From Bacteroidota bacterium (GTDB lineage: Bacteria; Bacteroidota; Bacteroidia; 2-12-FULL-35-15), in NCBI GenBank assembly GCA_026391935.1, contig JAPLDC010000377.1, forward strand, positions 1 to 14,187: DNA of 14,187 bases, in the 5' to 3' direction. Every line of letters starts with the position of its first letter. Positions within the stretch are counted from its first letter, which is position 1. The translations under genes were made by a program, and so were the position numbers. This document shows positions 1 to 7,974 of this stretch, piece after piece. The notes beneath the pieces are model-generated. The model ran no database searches. It was not told the DNA's origin and saw nothing but the letters and a program-made list of their open reading frames with translations.

Positions 1-62
1 CCAAGCGACAATGCCAAAGCCAGTCCTAAAGCTAATCCTTGAAAAATTGCTTTAAATATCAT
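1..62 (-). CDS. N-terminus of a membrane protein, possibly LysE-type transporter (partial)
   Basis: Only the first 20 codons are inside the window; the gene runs off the left edge. They read MIFKAIFQGLALGLALALSL followed by a partial glycine codon. This is a short polar start and then a small, Gly/Ala/Leu-rich hydrophobic helix, as in the first membrane segment of LysE/RhtB-type amino-acid exporters of Bacteroidota. The ATG lies three bases after the stop of the GH3 gene on the same strand, so the two are very probably co-transcribed and perhaps translationally coupled. An AAGGA directly abuts the ATG, too close to act as a normal ribosome site. That a protein starts here is fairly safe; the family name is inference from 20 residues and could be another small integral membrane protein. 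Confidence 0.5.
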   Translation of the reverse strand, partial: MIFKAIFQGLALGLALALSL

Positions 63-65
63 TCC

Positions 66-1595
66 TTATTTTTTTAATTTCAGATAGGTTTCCCAATCCA
101 AAAGTTGATTATTTTTTAATACACGTGGAAATTTAAATGAAGCTCCTACCTTTCCCTTCGTTTTCATATAATTGTAAAACACACTGCTAGGTAAAACATT
201 TACAATGACATCTTTCAGTGCAGCGATACGTTCTACTTTATAATCATCATTCAATTCTTTTAATATTTCATCCAGCCTGATCCGTAATTGTTTAACGTCC
301 ACAACATCGTCTGTTCCAATAAACCAATGATGCGCAAACATCGTATCATAATTTATTCCAGCAACAGTAAATTCTTTTATGTCAATATTTAATTCTGCCG
401 AAACAAGTTCTATCGCACGATTCATATTGTCCTGTGAAAGATGTTCTCCACACAAACTTAAAAAATGTTTTGTTCTTCCGGTAATTACAATTTCATCTCT
501 TTCAACAGAAGTAAATTTGATCACGTCACCAATCAAATACCTCCATGCACCGGAACACGTTGTGAGTAATAACGCATACTCAACACCTTCTTTCACTTGG
601 TTGATATGAAGCGTTTCAGGATTTTCTACAATATTACTTTCGGCATCAAAATTACGTTCATTAAAAGGAACAAATTCATAAAACAAGCCATTATCCAAAC
701 TCAACTTCATTGAATCCGATTCTTGTCGCGTTTGAAAAGCGATATATCCCTCAGAAGCCAAATATGTATCAATATAAATAATCGGTCTTGACAATAATTT
801 TTCAAAACCTTTTTTATAGGGTGCGAATGAAACACCACCATGTATGTAAACATTTAAATTTGGCCAGATATCATGTATCGTTTCAACATTATAATCTGCA
901 ATAATTTTCTCAAACAATATTTGGATCCAAGCAGGCACACCGCAAATGATACCAATATCCCAATCCTTCGCTTTTTTACTTATCTCTTCCAACCGGGCTT
1001 CCCAATTCCGTTCCTTGGTAATTAATTTACCCGGCTTATTGTAACCCTGAACATAAAAAGGAATTGTGCTGGTAGTAATTCCACTAAGGTCACCTTCATA
1101 ATAACGGCCATTATATTTCAGATCTGTACTTCCGCCCACCATCAAAACGCCTCTTTCAAAATGCTCTTCGGGTAATCCATAATGTACTTGTGAGATCATT
1201 TGGCGTAATCCGACCTTTTGAATTACTTTAATCATATCAGTAGTTACAGGAATATATTTACTGGCCGCTTCAGATGTGCCGGAGCTTAAGGCAAAATATT
1301 TGATTTTTTTAGGCCAGCAAACGTTTGACTCGCCAGCTTTTGAACGATACCACCAATTTTTAAACATGGAATTATAATCGTGCGTTTTCACTGTTCTTTG
1401 AAATGCTGCAACGACATCTTCTTCTCCTAATATTTTTGAAAAATTATAATGCTCACCAAAGGCTGTAAATTCAGCCTTCGTCAACAACTTTTTTAATACT
1501 TTTGTCTGCTGTTTATAACTGTCCTTCGTACGAATTTTGGGTAATCTCACCCTTAATTCAAATGAACGCTTGATTACCGAACCTATTATTGCCAT
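66..1595 (-). CDS. GH3 auxin-responsive promoter family protein (acyl-adenylate-forming enzyme-like)
   Basis: This 509-residue protein has the full length of the bacterial GH3 family. Plant GH3 enzymes adenylate a carboxylic acid and transfer it to an amino acid; the substrate of the bacterial members is generally unknown. The phosphate-binding motif of the adenylating superfamily is seen at residues 104-113 (SSGTSEAASK). The GH3 core signature YLASEGY is at 278-284, and WRYLIGDVIKF (351-361) leads into the hinge GRTKHFLSLCGEHL (373-386) before the C-terminal domain. There is no signal peptide, so it should be cytoplasmic. It stops three bases before the start of a membrane protein, possibly an exporter, which suggests one transcription unit. 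The start is followed by basic residues and preceded by A+T-rich leader DNA. The family is clear; the reaction is not known. Confidence 0.9.
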   Translation of the reverse strand: MAIIGSVIKRSFELRVRLPKIRTKDSYKQQTKVLKKLLTKAEFTAFGEHYNFSKILGEEDVVAAFQRTVKTHDYNSMFKNWWYRSKAGESNVCWPKKIKYFALSSGTSEAASKYIPVTTDMIKVIQKVGLRQMISQVHYGLPEEHFERGVLMVGGSTDLKYNGRYYEGDLSGITTSTIPFYVQGYNKPGKLITKERNWEARLEEISKKAKDWDIGIICGVPAWIQILFEKIIADYNVETIHDIWPNLNVYIHGGVSFAPYKKGFEKLLSRPIIYIDTYLASEGYIAFQTRQESDSMKLSLDNGLFYEFVPFNERNFDAESNIVENPETLHINQVKEGVEYALLLTTCSGAWRYLIGDVIKFTSVERDEIVITGRTKHFLSLCGEHLSQDNMNRAIELVSAELNIDIKEFTVAGINYDTMFAHHWFIGTDDVVDVKQLRIRLDEILKELNDDYKVERIAALKDVIVNVLPSSVFYNYMKTKGKVGASFKFPRVLKNNQLLDWETYLKLKK

Positions 1596-1705
1596 CCCTC
1601 TAAATCTTTATTATCTGAATCTTTAAATTTTTACTAAAATACTGAATTTTTCCATTAAATTTCATCATTTTTATGATTAATTAAAAATCAAAAAGCCTTA
1701 CTTGA

Positions 1706-2503
1706 ATGCAATTAAAACTAATAATTATCTCCTTCATTTTATTTTCAATAAACATACTTGTGGCACAGGATTGTTGCCTAAAAAACGCTCATTCACATAA
1801 TGATTACAAACAGCAGCACCCTTTGACAGATGCTTTAAAAAACAAGTTCATAAGCATTGAGGCAGATATTTTTTTGATCAACGACCAACTTATTATTTCC
1901 CATACCTATCCACTTTTCAAGAAGCACAATACACTGGAATATTTATACCTAAAACCTCTACTGGACAGTTGTGATAAACATAACGGAAAAGTATATGAAG
2001 GGTGTAATGAGTCGCTCACATTATTGATAGAAATTAAATCAGATAAAGAAAAAACATATCCAGTTTTAAAAAAATTATTAGAAAAATATCAATCCATCCT
2101 TAGCAAATACGAAAACGGAACTGTTATCTTCAAAGGAGTAACTGTGATCATTACAGGAAAAAAGCCCTATTCTATAATGGAAAACGAACAAATACGTTTA
2201 GCTTTTATCGATGAAGACTTGTTGCAAATTGACAAGCCTTACAATAAATCGTTATGTCCGTTAGCGAGTACAAAATACGCCAATGTTTTAAAATGGAAAG
2301 GAAAAGGAAAATTTCCTAATGACGAAAAGAATAAATTAATTTCTCTTACAGCTGAAGTACATCTTCAAGGAAAAAAAATGAGACTTTGGGCTTCGCCTGA
2401 AAACAAATATGTTTGGAGCGAATTATTGAACTGTGGTGTTGATCTGATAAACACGAATGAATTGGAGAAATTGCACCTTTTTTTAACTGAAGAAAAAAAG
2501 TAA
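1706..2503 (+). CDS. Secreted PI-PLC/glycerophosphodiester phosphodiesterase-like protein
   Basis: This 265-residue protein starts with a signal peptide (about residues 1-20, ending LVA, then QDCC), so it is exported. The mature part has the pattern of the phosphatidylinositol-phospholipase C/GDPD superfamily. It has a first catalytic-type histidine in NAHSHNDY (H29/H31), the metal pair E52 and D54 in IEADIF, a second histidine H66 in IISH, and a third acidic ligand E109 in LLIEIK. The C-terminal RLWASPENKYVWSELLNCG and the VDLINTNELEKL just after it match the usual end of the TIM barrel, where the chain reports a Trp and an (N/D)T(N/D) turn. The residue after H66 is Thr where Asp is common. 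The substrate is unknown; a glycerophosphodiester or phosphoinositide-like head group is inference from the family. It stands alone on the plus strand and ends one base before the lipoprotein gene that faces it. Confidence 0.85.
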   Translation: MQLKLIIISFILFSINILVAQDCCLKNAHSHNDYKQQHPLTDALKNKFISIEADIFLINDQLIISHTYPLFKKHNTLEYLYLKPLLDSCDKHNGKVYEGCNESLTLLIEIKSDKEKTYPVLKKLLEKYQSILSKYENGTVIFKGVTVIITGKKPYSIMENEQIRLAFIDEDLLQIDKPYNKSLCPLASTKYANVLKWKGKGKFPNDEKNKLISLTAEVHLQGKKMRLWASPENKYVWSELLNCGVDLINTNELEKLHLFLTEEKK

Positions 2504-2504
2504 T

Positions 2505-3365
2505 TTATTGCCCTTCTATTATTTTTTTTCGTAAACTTTCAATTTTAGAATGAATGATAAGCAGTTTTGTTTCATTCATCATACTGTCAGAAGTAATATT
2601 AATATAATCGGAAGTGACACCGTTCAAGTCGGCAATGACACTTGATATAAATGGATCTTCTTTATATTCCTCCAATAATTTTATTACAATTATCAAACTT
2701 TGTTTTTGATTCCGAATGACTTTAAACAAGGAACTATTTTCAGGTGATTTAGGTGTTTTTAAAAATGTTTTACTAGAAATATAGAGTCCTTCCAACCAAC
2801 TACCGGCAACCACAAGTGCCGCCATCCCAACTCGTTCATCGCCTTTTAATGCTTTATCCACCTGATTATAGGATTCATAAACAATTTTGGTAAGCGAATC
2901 TTTATTGTCTTTATATTTCGAATATTTATCCAACATCGACTGATCGAATGCATAGGGAATATTTAATTCTTCGGCAAGGCGTTTTGTATTCTTAATGTAA
3001 GCACCCATTTTAGAAAACTCCTCATAGGTAACGGCATAAGCTAAATCGGCACCATAGACTCCCAGATTCAAAGCTTTAGAAGAATATTGATTGTATTTTG
3101 AAATGTTACGGATTTCATTCATTGCCTTTTCGTCGAAAGGAATCTTTTTGGAATACAAATTATCTAAAATTTCAAAAGGAAATGGAATATCACTAATTAC
3201 CATATCATATTTTCCAATGGGAACAGAGGGGGCATTTACTTCTAGGAATGCTGTAGAATCATCTGAGTTTAAAAGGGCATCCTTACTGGAATTTGAAGCA
3301 TTATTGCAAGAGCCAAACAATGCAAGAATCAACAGTAATATGTAAGAAAGAGAGCTGATTTTCAT
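2505..3365 (-). CDS. Uncharacterised lipoprotein
   Basis: I do not recognise a named family. The 286-residue protein begins with a lipoprotein signal (hydrophobic stretch at 8-17, lipobox LFGSC with the acylated Cys at 20) followed by an Asn/Ser-rich linker, so it should be anchored in the periplasm or outer membrane. The rest is rich in predicted helix and has no Cys or catalytic motif that I can see. Readable segments include LGVYGADLAYAVTYEE, SYNQVDKALKGDERVGM, and VVAGSWLEGLYIS just after it. The last is reminiscent of small helical-bundle envelope proteins conserved in Bacteroidota without known function. It lies 90 bases downstream of the M42 peptidase gene but beyond that gene's terminator, so it probably has its own promoter. 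A small inverted repeat lies in its leader. Confidence 0.8.
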   Translation of the reverse strand: MKISSLSYILLLILALFGSCNNASNSSKDALLNSDDSTAFLEVNAPSVPIGKYDMVISDIPFPFEILDNLYSKKIPFDEKAMNEIRNISKYNQYSSKALNLGVYGADLAYAVTYEEFSKMGAYIKNTKRLAEELNIPYAFDQSMLDKYSKYKDNKDSLTKIVYESYNQVDKALKGDERVGMAALVVAGSWLEGLYISSKTFLKTPKSPENSSLFKVIRNQKQSLIIVIKLLEEYKEDPFISSVIADLNGVTSDYINITSDSMMNETKLLIIHSKIESLRKKIIEGQ

Positions 3366-3375
3366 AAATACAATT

Positions 3376-3395
3376 TTCCGTTTCGTTTTACGGAA
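3376..3395. repeat. Inverted repeat in the lipoprotein leader
   Basis: TTCCGT (3376-3381) and ACGGAA (3390-3395) form perfect 6-base arms around an 8-base spacer. The repeat lies 11-30 bases upstream of the lipoprotein ATG at 3365. It could be a small leader hairpin or a binding site. It has no T-tract and is too short to call further. Confidence 0.3.
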
Positions 3396-3423
3396 GAGAA
3401 TTGAAAAAGTTGCATTAACCCTT

Positions 3424-3450
3424 AAAATAAAAAAAGGGCTTTCGCCCTTT
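3424..3450 (-). terminator. Rho-independent terminator of the M42 peptidase gene
   Basis: On the minus strand the stem AAAGGGC, loop GAAA and stem GCCCTTT (3450 down to 3433) is followed by a T-rich run, TTTTATTTT (to 3424). It begins six bases after the M42 stop codon. The GNRA-type tetraloop, the perfect 7-bp stem and the T-tract make this the clearest terminator in the window. Confidence 0.88.
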
Positions 3451-3455
3451 AAATT

Positions 3456-4574
3456 TTACTTTTTACTATACTTAAAATCGTGGTTATTTTTAATTGATTT
3501 CAAGGATTCAATAATTAGCTTAATTACATTTTCCACATCGTCCTTGTGAACACTTTCAACAGTTGTATGCATGTAACGGAGCGGCAAAGAAATTAAAGCA
3601 GAAGGAATCCCCCCGATCGAATAAGCAAAAGCGTCTGTATCTGTACCTGTTGCTCTAGAGGCAGCAGCCCGTTGGAACGGGATCTTCTTTTTTGTAGCTG
3701 CATCAATAATCAATTTCAACAGATTATTTTGAACTGCAGGTCCGTATGTCAATACAGGCCCCTTTCCACAGGCAAGATCTCCACTAGCAACCTTATTCAT
3801 CATTGGTGATTGCGTATCGTGACACACATCCGTGATAATCGCAACATTTGGCTTAATCGTATGTGTGATCATTTCTGCACCTCTTAATCCTACTTCTTCC
3901 TGAACAGAGTTTGTGAAATATAATCCAAAAGGCAATTTTGTTTTGCTCTCTTTTAATATCCGGGCAACCTCTGCTATCATGAATCCTCCAACCCTATTGT
4001 CCAAAGCTCTACCAACATAATAACGATCATTCAACACCATAAATTCATCTTCATAGGTAACAACACAACCAACATGCACACCTAATGCATCCACTTCTTT
4101 TTTTGTGGAACAACCACAATCAAGAAAAATGTTTTTCAATGAAGGTGGTTCTTCTTTTGATGCATCACGAACATGTATCGCAGGCCATCCGAAAACAGCT
4201 TTGATAATTCCTTTATCAGTATGAATGTTCACACGTTTAGAAGGAGCTATCATATGATCGCTACCGCCATTTCTTCTCAGATAAATAAATCCATCGTTTG
4301 TAATGTAGTGAACAAACCATGAAATCTCATCGGCATGCGCTTCAATCACAACCTTAAAAGCAGCATTCGGATTGATAACTGCTACCGCTGTTCCGTAATT
4401 ATCAGTAAAATAATCATCTGTATAAGGTTTGATATAATCCAGCCAAATTTTCTGACCCGCACTTTCAAAACCTGTTGGTGAGGCATTATTCAAATACGTT
4501 TTTAAAAAATCCAATGATCTTGCATTAAGAATAGATTTTGAAACTTTTGCATTTGGAGTTGCTTTTTTTGCCAT
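3456..4574 (-). CDS. M42 family metallopeptidase (glutamyl/tetrahedral aminopeptidase type)
   Basis: This 372-residue cytoplasmic enzyme belongs to the M42 family of di-zinc aminopeptidases that trim peptides from the N-terminus, often as dodecameric tetrahedral particles. All the expected metal and catalytic residues are present: H80 and D82 in EAHADE, the bridging D192 in LDNR, the general base E226 and ligand E227 in QEEVG, D249 in ITDV, and the last ligand H336 in YMHTTVE. The substrate-side signature GTDTDAF is at 310-316. No signal peptide is seen. The first 20 residues (AKKATPNAKVSK) are a basic extension before the usual family start. The gene is followed by a strong terminator and preceded by a 100-base A+T-rich spacer containing repeats, so it may be transcribed alone or by read-through from the DUF885 gene. 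Confidence 0.93.
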   Translation of the reverse strand: MAKKATPNAKVSKSILNARSLDFLKTYLNNASPTGFESAGQKIWLDYIKPYTDDYFTDNYGTAVAVINPNAAFKVVIEAHADEISWFVHYITNDGFIYLRRNGGSDHMIAPSKRVNIHTDKGIIKAVFGWPAIHVRDASKEEPPSLKNIFLDCGCSTKKEVDALGVHVGCVVTYEDEFMVLNDRYYVGRALDNRVGGFMIAEVARILKESKTKLPFGLYFTNSVQEEVGLRGAEMITHTIKPNVAIITDVCHDTQSPMMNKVASGDLACGKGPVLTYGPAVQNNLLKLIIDAATKKKIPFQRAAASRATGTDTDAFAYSIGGIPSALISLPLRYMHTTVESVHKDDVENVIKLIIESLKSIKNNHDFKYSKK

Positions 4575-4581
4575 TTCTATT

Positions 4582-4671
4582 AGTTTAAAGTTTAAAAGTT
4601 AAAAGTTTGAGAACTTTATAGAATGTTAATTTATGATTTTTTCTTTGAACTTTATAATTTTGAATGTTGAA
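4582..4671. repeat. Short A+T-rich repeats upstream of the M42 gene
   Basis: Two patterns fill the spacer. At 4582-4611 there is a run of degenerate heptamer-like units (AGTTTAA, AGTTTAAA, AGTTAAA, AGTTTGA). At 4611-4629 and 4647-4671 there is an imperfect direct repeat: GAACTTTATA followed by GAATGTTAA, then GAACTTTATA, five extra bases and GAATGTTGAA. Both lie immediately 5' of the M42 start. Low-complexity AACTTT-type strings like this occur between genes in Bacteroidota; no function is evident. Confidence 0.5.
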
Positions 4672-4674
4672 CTA

Positions 4675-6522
4675 TTATTTTTTTTTCTTAGCCACCCAAC
4701 TGTTTACCATTTCCTCCAAAATATCTAAAGGAACAGGGCCGGAAGTCAAAACAACATCGTGAAACTCACGAATATCAAACTTCTCACCCAATTCTTTTTT
4801 TGCATTTTCACGCAGTTCGAGAATTTTATTCATCCCGATCTTATAACCAGTCGCTTGTGATGGCCATACAATATATCGTTCTATTTCTTTTTTATTGTCT
4901 CCGATCGGATCAGGAGTGTTCTCTTTAAAATAGGCAAGTGCTTTTTCACGCGACCATTTTTTACGGTGAATTCCTGTATCAACAACTAAACGAGCGGCGC
5001 GAAATAATTCCATTGCCAATCTTCCAAAATCAGAATAGGGATCCTGATAAAAACCGATCTCTTTTGGAACACGCTCAGAATAAAGCCCCCAACCTTCTAC
5101 ATAAGCTGTATTTCCACCATGCATTCTAAATTTCGGAATTCCTTTTAATTCCTGAGCAATAGCAATTTGCATATGATGGCCGGGAATACCTTCATGATAA
5201 GCCAATGCTTCCATCTGATAAATAGCCTGATCTTCCATATTATAAAGATTGATATAGTATCGTCCAGGACGGGAACCGTCAGCAGCAGGATCTTCGTAAA
5301 AAGCACCACCTGCAGATTTTTCTCTAAAAGCTTCAACTGGTAAAACAACAATATCAGCTTTAGGTTTTGTTAAAAACAATTTGTCCAATTCCTTTTTCAT
5401 GTCATCAATAATTTTTACAGCTTTCACACGATATGCTTCTTTTCCTTCAGCAGTATTTGGAAAATAGAATCGTTTATCTGTACGCATGAAATCAAAAAAA
5501 TCGTTTAGGTTATCATTTTTAAAATGCACCTTCTTCATAATTTCTTTCATCTCATTATGAATACGCGCTACCTCCTTTAATCCCAATTCATGAATTTCAT
5601 CCGCTGTCATATTCGTGGTGGTAGTTTGTTTCAAGGCTGCATCATAAAAAGCATCCCCATCAGGGAGTTTCCAAGCACCATCATCAGTAGTTGATTTTTT
5701 CTCCAACACATTCCAATAGGACATCAACTTTTCATATGCAGGTTTTACAGAATCGAGCAATGCAGCTGTTGCGCTTGAAATCAATTGTTTTTTCTCCACA
5801 TCACTCACATCTTTTAATGCATTCACCTTTACTTTAACATCATCCAACAAAGCACAATCAGGTTTTCCCTTTTCAAATGGAGCACCGCTAATGATATTTT
5901 TGCAATCACTGATCACGTATGGAAAAACAAACTTCGGAGGGATAATATTTTTTTCTTCGCGGATTTTTAAATTCACTATCAATTGATCGAAAAGAGACTT
6001 TATGCCATTCAAACGAGAAATATAAGCCAATGCATCTTTTTTATCAGCAATTAAATGCACATTCACTAAAAATGTAGGGATATCCGTTTGAAGGCCTCCC
6101 ATCTGATTTACAGGATAATCATGAAAGCGCCATTTAAAATTATCAATACGATCATTACACTCTTTTTCAAATAATTTATAAGAGATCTTCGTTTGTTCAT
6201 CAAGTGCATCAAACTTAAAATTAGTTTTCAGAGAATCCAGATTTGCTTTTACAATTTCCAGTTCTTTTTTTGCGTGATCATCACTAATATCTGTCCATTT
6301 ATCATAATCTTTTTTTATTCCAAGAATTGACTGACGCATCGGATCGCGATCAACAGCTGCATCAAAGACTCTATCGAAAAAATCATTCGCTTTTTTGGTT
6401 TCTGCTTTTATTTCATCTTCTGAAAATGTCTTAGTCGCTTCCGCTGTATTTCCTTTATCGCCTGAACAAGAAATAAACAATACGAATGAAGCGAAAACCG
6501 CTGAATAAATAATTTTTTTCAT
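4675..6522 (-). CDS. DUF885 family lipoprotein, probable zinc metallopeptidase
   Basis: The 615-residue protein carries a lipoprotein signal (hydrophobic 8-17, lipobox FISC with Cys19), so it is attached to the cell envelope. It matches the DUF885 family over its whole length. The hallmark is HEGIPGHHMQ at 443-452, a variant of the HExxH zinc site, and a downstream glutamate in VEGWGLYSE (E476) that would be the third ligand. The sequence before it, FYEDPAADGSRPGRYYINLYN, is the usual family lead-in. Peptidase activity is inferred from these motifs; members are mostly uncharacterised. It ends with a run of lysines. It lies 46 bases after the MFS gene and 100 bases before an M42 aminopeptidase, so an envelope peptidase, a cytoplasmic aminopeptidase and a transporter lie side by side. 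Confidence 0.9.
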   Translation of the reverse strand: MKKIIYSAVFASFVLFISCSGDKGNTAEATKTFSEDEIKAETKKANDFFDRVFDAAVDRDPMRQSILGIKKDYDKWTDISDDHAKKELEIVKANLDSLKTNFKFDALDEQTKISYKLFEKECNDRIDNFKWRFHDYPVNQMGGLQTDIPTFLVNVHLIADKKDALAYISRLNGIKSLFDQLIVNLKIREEKNIIPPKFVFPYVISDCKNIISGAPFEKGKPDCALLDDVKVKVNALKDVSDVEKKQLISSATAALLDSVKPAYEKLMSYWNVLEKKSTTDDGAWKLPDGDAFYDAALKQTTTTNMTADEIHELGLKEVARIHNEMKEIMKKVHFKNDNLNDFFDFMRTDKRFYFPNTAEGKEAYRVKAVKIIDDMKKELDKLFLTKPKADIVVLPVEAFREKSAGGAFYEDPAADGSRPGRYYINLYNMEDQAIYQMEALAYHEGIPGHHMQIAIAQELKGIPKFRMHGGNTAYVEGWGLYSERVPKEIGFYQDPYSDFGRLAMELFRAARLVVDTGIHRKKWSREKALAYFKENTPDPIGDNKKEIERYIVWPSQATGYKIGMNKILELRENAKKELGEKFDIREFHDVVLTSGPVPLDILEEMVNSWVAKKKK

Positions 6523-6568
6523 GCTTGGAAATTTATTTTAGTGAGCAGATAAGATTTTATAATTCAAG

Positions 6569-7831
6569 TTATTTTTCAAAAGACTGTTTCTCCTTTTTAT
6601 TTTTAAAAAACATGACAAGAACAAGCCACCCAATCAAAGTACAAATGGACGCAACGATAATTGGTAAATTCGGATTTACAGTATGAATATACCCTGCAAT
6701 AACAGGAGGAATTGCCATTCCTAAAGATTGTATGGATTGATTTATCCCCAAAATTTGTCCTTGTTCCTTTTCGCCAACCTGATTGGAAACAACGGCAGTA
6801 AGGTTCGGTTGGGTGATTCCTTGAAAAACAGAAATAAACGGGAGAATATAAAAGATGTATACAACTTGGGTAGAAGTTGGATATAATAGCATCGGCAAAG
6901 TAATTGCAATTAGAATTGCTGTTACCTTAATAATGTTTAAGGAAGAGTATTTTTTTGTTAAAGGTCTTTGAAATCCGCCTTGAGCAACAACAATCCAGAT
7001 TCCTATGAACGCAAATATATCCGCAATTTGAGAAAAATCCTTATACTCAAATTTATGAATAAGGAAAACTGAGAAAAATTGAGTAAAAAAGTTCCATCCT
7101 AAAGTCAAAAGAAAGACAACTAAAAATATTGTCCTCAAATGTTTGAGTCGAAATGCCGTGGAGATATTCCGAATCCCTGAAAATAAACTGACAGGAGTGT
7201 TATTTATTTCTTTCAAGGTTTCAGGAAAAGAAACAAAAACGAATACCAGATTTAAAGCTGTTAGTCCGGCTGCAAACCAAAATGGAGTTGAAGCATTAAA
7301 CCATGAAACAATATTAGGGTCGGCAAGCTTTCCTCCCATATATGGACCAAGGATAAATCCTAAACCAAAGGCAGCACCCACCATCCCGAAGTTTTTAGCT
7401 TTTGTTTTCTCATCGCTTAGGTCAGAAATTGCGGAAAATGCTATTGAAATATTGCCTCCGGTAAAACCATCAAGGATCCTACTAAAAAATAACAAATAAA
7501 TATCGTGAACAATTATTGCATACGCAAATAGAAGGTAGCCAATAAATGTTCCGAAAATCGAAAGCGCTAAGAACTTTTTTCTGCCATAACGGTCAGACAG
7601 AGCACCTAACATTGGTGCTCCAAAAAATTGAGCCAAAGGGAATGCTGCAATTAAAAATCCAAGAACAATAGAACGGGTTTCCGGGCTCATATCCGCAGGA
7701 AGCATATTATAGGTAGGAACAAGTAAAAGTGGTGCAATTACAGGTATCACAATACCCACTCCTAACAGATTAATAAATACTGTCAAAAATATTGTTAAAA
7801 GTGGCGATCTGGTTGATTTTTTCTGAGTCAT
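6569..7831 (-). CDS. MFS transporter, TetA/multidrug efflux type
   Basis: This 420-residue membrane protein has the hydrophobicity of a 12-helix major facilitator. The first helix ends with GVGIVIPVIAP, typical of the drug:H+ antiporters. Motif A, GALSDRYGRKKFL, is at residues 76-88 between helices 2 and 3. Arginine in RILDGFTGG marks helix 4. Motif C, GLGFILGPYMGG, is in helix 5 (about 156-167), diagnostic for exporters. The overall pattern is closest to the TCR/Tet branch; the real substrate cannot be read from sequence. A consensus Bacteroidetes promoter and a palindrome lie directly upstream. It is divergent from the TPR gene and probably heads a unit with the DUF885 gene 46 bases downstream. 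No regulator gene is adjacent. Confidence 0.92.
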   Translation of the reverse strand: MTQKKSTRSPLLTIFLTVFINLLGVGIVIPVIAPLLLVPTYNMLPADMSPETRSIVLGFLIAAFPLAQFFGAPMLGALSDRYGRKKFLALSIFGTFIGYLLFAYAIIVHDIYLLFFSRILDGFTGGNISIAFSAISDLSDEKTKAKNFGMVGAAFGLGFILGPYMGGKLADPNIVSWFNASTPFWFAAGLTALNLVFVFVSFPETLKEINNTPVSLFSGIRNISTAFRLKHLRTIFLVVFLLTLGWNFFTQFFSVFLIHKFEYKDFSQIADIFAFIGIWIVVAQGGFQRPLTKKYSSLNIIKVTAILIAITLPMLLYPTSTQVVYIFYILPFISVFQGITQPNLTAVVSNQVGEKEQGQILGINQSIQSLGMAIPPVIAGYIHTVNPNLPIIVASICTLIGWLVLVMFFKNKKEKQSFEK

Positions 7832-7852
7832 AATATTAATTTAAAGGGAACA

Positions 7853-7884
7853 CAAACTTAACTATTTTGTTTGGTTTCATGAAA
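7853..7884 (-). promoter_or_regulatory. Bacteroidetes-type promoter of the MFS gene
   Basis: Read on the minus strand, TAAGTTTG (7860 down to 7853) matches the TAnnTTTG -7 box exactly. It lies 21 bases upstream of the ATG at 7831. A near-consensus -33 box, TTTC instead of TTTG, lies 20 bases further upstream (7884-7881). It is the only perfect -7 match I found in a correctly placed intergenic region of this window. Confidence 0.5.
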
Positions 7885-7899
7885 TTAGTTTTTAACTAA
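7885..7899. promoter_or_regulatory. Operator-like palindrome between the MFS and TPR genes
   Basis: TTAGTT-TTT-AACTAA is a perfect 6+6 palindrome with a 3-base centre. It abuts the -33 box of the MFS promoter, a position where a repressor or activator dimer would act. It has the size of MarR- or TetR-type sites. The match to any named regulator is not claimed. It could also be a weak hairpin followed by ATTTT. Confidence 0.35.
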
Positions 7900-7923
7900 A
7901 TTTTCGGAAATGATGGGACCTTT

Positions 7924-7951
7924 TTTGTGTCGAAAAACTTGTCTATATTTA
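7924..7951 (+). promoter_or_regulatory. Candidate promoter of the TPR/OmpA unit
   Basis: TTTG (7924-7927) and TATATTTA (7944-7951, one mismatch to TAnnTTTG) are 16 bases apart and end 23 bases before the preferred ATG at 7975. The spacing is slightly short. If real, the upstream GTG-started reading frame (7927) cannot be the start, because it would overlap the promoter. Confidence 0.28.
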
Positions 7952-7974
7952 TAGACTCTAAACTCATTATAACT

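Noticed and set aside
1596..1705. Promoter boxes between the divergent GH3 and phospholipase genes
   Set aside because: TATTTTAG on the minus strand and TAAATTTC on the plus strand are each one mismatch from TAnnTTTG, but neither has a well-spaced -33 box. In such A+T-rich DNA this is not enough.
5145..5351. 68-codon frame inside the DUF885 gene
   Set aside because: It is on the same strand as a well-supported protein, in another frame, across its catalytic motif. A shadow frame.
7143..7499. 118-codon plus-strand frame inside the MFS gene
   Set aside because: It is antisense to a clear membrane protein, with no family features and no start signals. A shadow frame.
7927..7974. GTG start of the TPR gene
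   Set aside because: It would add 16 residues before a complete signal peptide starting at the ATG at 7975, and it overlaps a candidate promoter.
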